Shown piece by piece: positions 7,507 through 8,834 of a DNA stretch of 8,834 bases. Each line of letters starts with the position of its first letter. Positions within the stretch are counted from its first letter, which is position 1. Under the pieces are notes generated by a model. That model saw only the letters and a program-made list of their open reading frames with translations. It made no database searches and was not told where the DNA came from. The position numbers and the translations under genes were made by a program. The stretch is from Bacteroidota bacterium (GTDB lineage Bacteria; Bacteroidota; Bacteroidia; Bacteroidales; P3), in contig JAUNWC010000046.1 of assembly GCA_030540495.1 (NCBI GenBank), positions 1 to 8,834 of the forward strand, read 5' to 3'.

Positions 7507-7530
7507 AACTTACATTTTTTTATAAATAAC

Positions 7531-8796
7531 TTATTTACCTACCACTGAGCAAAGAAAATCATCGGGATTCAAATACTTTTGTGCTACGTTTTTTATCTCC
7601 TCAGAAGAAATGTTTCTTATCCTCTCTATTAGATAAGAATTATAATCCTCTCTTAATTTATTGCGCAAGATGTATTCATAGTTTTCGCAAATCTCCACAA
7701 CACCATCATTGGAGCGTAACATATCTCCGGTCATATAATTTTTTACAATAGAGAGTTCTTTTTCTGATATGTTTTCGTTTTGCAAAATAAACATTTCCTT
7801 ACGTATTTCCTCTATACTCTCTTTTTCTTTATCCATTGCTATATCGCTAACTATAAGCATAATATTGCCGTATTTAAAAGGAAGGAGAGCAGAGTCTATT
7901 CCATAGGTATAGCCTTTGTCTTCCCTAATGTTTGACATCAAACGAGAATTAAAATATCCTCCCAAAGCACAGTTCAATACCAACAAAGCCACATAGTCCT
8001 CGCTGTCTATTTTTGGCAAAAGCCTGCCCATAACAATGGAGGACTGCATAGCAGAGTTAAGATTGTTTCTTATTAGTCCCTTTGAGTTCTCAGGCTTAAA
8101 ATCAATATCCCATTCTTTCACAGGAGAAGATGTTTCTATCTTGCCAAAATAGTTTTCCAATAACTCAAAAATACTTTCCTCTACATTGCCTGCCAACATT
8201 ATATAGCACTGATTTAAGGTATAATGTTTTTGCCAAAACTCTTGCAAATCTTCTTTTCTTACCTTATCATAATCTTCTACTTCTGCATATTTGCCATATG
8301 GGTTGTTTTTCCCAAAAACACCTTGCATAAAATATCTATGAGCCAAAAAATTAGTTTGTTGCAACTTAGTTTGATAATTTTGCTTAGCATTGCTTATTTG
8401 TATGTCCAAAGTATCTTGCTCAAAACGTGGATAAAGTATCATTTGTTGCAAAAGAGGAAAAACATTTTCCTTGTACCTACTAAGAAAAGAAAAACTCAAA
8501 CTTGTCCTTTCATTGCCCGTTGTTGGCACAAAATTAAGCCCATAAAAGTCCATTTCGTCTGCCAATTGTTTATAGGTATAATCTTTTGTGTTTTTATTGA
8601 GTTGAGTTTTGGTCAATGAGGCTACAAAAAACTTGTCTTGCAAAAGCGTTCCTGCATTATAAAAAACAAATTTCAAATACACTGCTTCATTGTCATCACT
8701 ATAAAAAGTATAGGTAGGAATTCCATTACTAAGATTTCTTTTTTTTGGTAGATAATCTCTAACCTTTATATTTGAAAAATCGGGTATATTAATCAT
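7531..8796 (-). CDS. M16-family peptidase homologue, non-catalytic subunit (no HxxEH)
   Basis: This 421-residue protein has the two-lobed M16B fold of processing-peptidase-like proteins (YfmF-like, similar in length). It has no signal peptide, so by itself it appears cytoplasmic. Family landmarks include NPYGKYAEVEDYDKVRKEDL (165-184), the YIMLAGNV strand (198-205) and ALGGYFNSRLMSNIREDKGY (277-296). The zinc-binding HxxEH expected near residues 59-66 is absent; the sequence there is ASLTKTQLN. The substrate-side arginine and tyrosine remain as R291 and Y298 (IREDKGYTYG). In characterised bacterial heterodimers one subunit carries HxxEH and the other the R/Y pair, so this is probably the non-catalytic partner. 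The active partner would be expected next to it, probably upstream beyond the right edge. The ATG at 8796 is the first in a plausible context. The 38 bases upstream hold no recognisable promoter. Confidence 0.88.
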   Translation of the reverse strand: MINIPDFSNIKVRDYLPKKRNLSNGIPTYTFYSDDNEAVYLKFVFYNAGTLLQDKFFVASLTKTQLNKNTKDYTYKQLADEMDFYGLNFVPTTGNERTSLSFSFLSRYKENVFPLLQQMILYPRFEQDTLDIQISNAKQNYQTKLQQTNFLAHRYFMQGVFGKNNPYGKYAEVEDYDKVRKEDLQEFWQKHYTLNQCYIMLAGNVEESIFELLENYFGKIETSSPVKEWDIDFKPENSKGLIRNNLNSAMQSSIVMGRLLPKIDSEDYVALLVLNCALGGYFNSRLMSNIREDKGYTYGIDSALLPFKYGNIMLIVSDIAMDKEKESIEEIRKEMFILQNENISEKELSIVKNYMTGDMLRSNDGVVEICENYEYILRNKLREDYNSYLIERIRNISSEEIKNVAQKYLNPDDFLCSVVGK

Positions 8797-8834
8797 AAAA
8801 ACTTTTGTTAAATATCCTAAAAACTTATAACAAA

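Overview
The window looks like part of a low-GC Bacteroidota chromosome. This is inferred from several traits together: AT-rich DNA, signal peptides ending in A|Q, a transketolase split into two genes, an MtaB-type tRNA-modifying enzyme, and a secreted PNGase F-like protein of a kind best known from Bacteroidota. All seven supported genes lie on the minus strand, so the order of transcription runs from high to low coordinates. I see no tRNA, rRNA, CRISPR array, insertion sequence or prophage gene. No gene-free stretch exceeds 145 bases.

From right to left (5' to 3' on the minus strand), the first pair is an M16-family peptidase homologue without the zinc-binding HxxEH motif (7531-8796), followed 24 bases later by a secreted PNGase F-like protein (5887-7506). 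After a 102-base AT-rich gap comes serC, phosphoserine aminotransferase (4696-5784), which ends in a good hairpin terminator (4642-4674). A three-gene operon follows: transketolase N-terminal subunit (3705-4550), a secreted von Willebrand factor A (VWA) protein with a degenerate metal site (2224-3702), and transketolase C-terminal subunit (1265-2227). The spacings are 2 bases and an ATGA overlap, so the VWA gene is tightly embedded between the two halves of one enzyme. A perfect 48-base palindrome (1207-1254) closes this operon. The last gene, mtaB, starts 24 bases further on and runs off the left edge (1-1182).

Most of the content is housekeeping: the non-oxidative pentose phosphate pathway, serine/PLP metabolism and tRNA modification. 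The less ordinary parts are the VWA gene inside the transketolase operon, its loss of metal-site residues together with three tandem C-terminal modules, the PNGase F-like protein with its extra C-terminal region, and the M16 homologue that keeps only the R/Y half of the active site. I do not see a clear new multi-gene defence or mobile system. The tktN-VWA-tktC arrangement is the best candidate for something undescribed.
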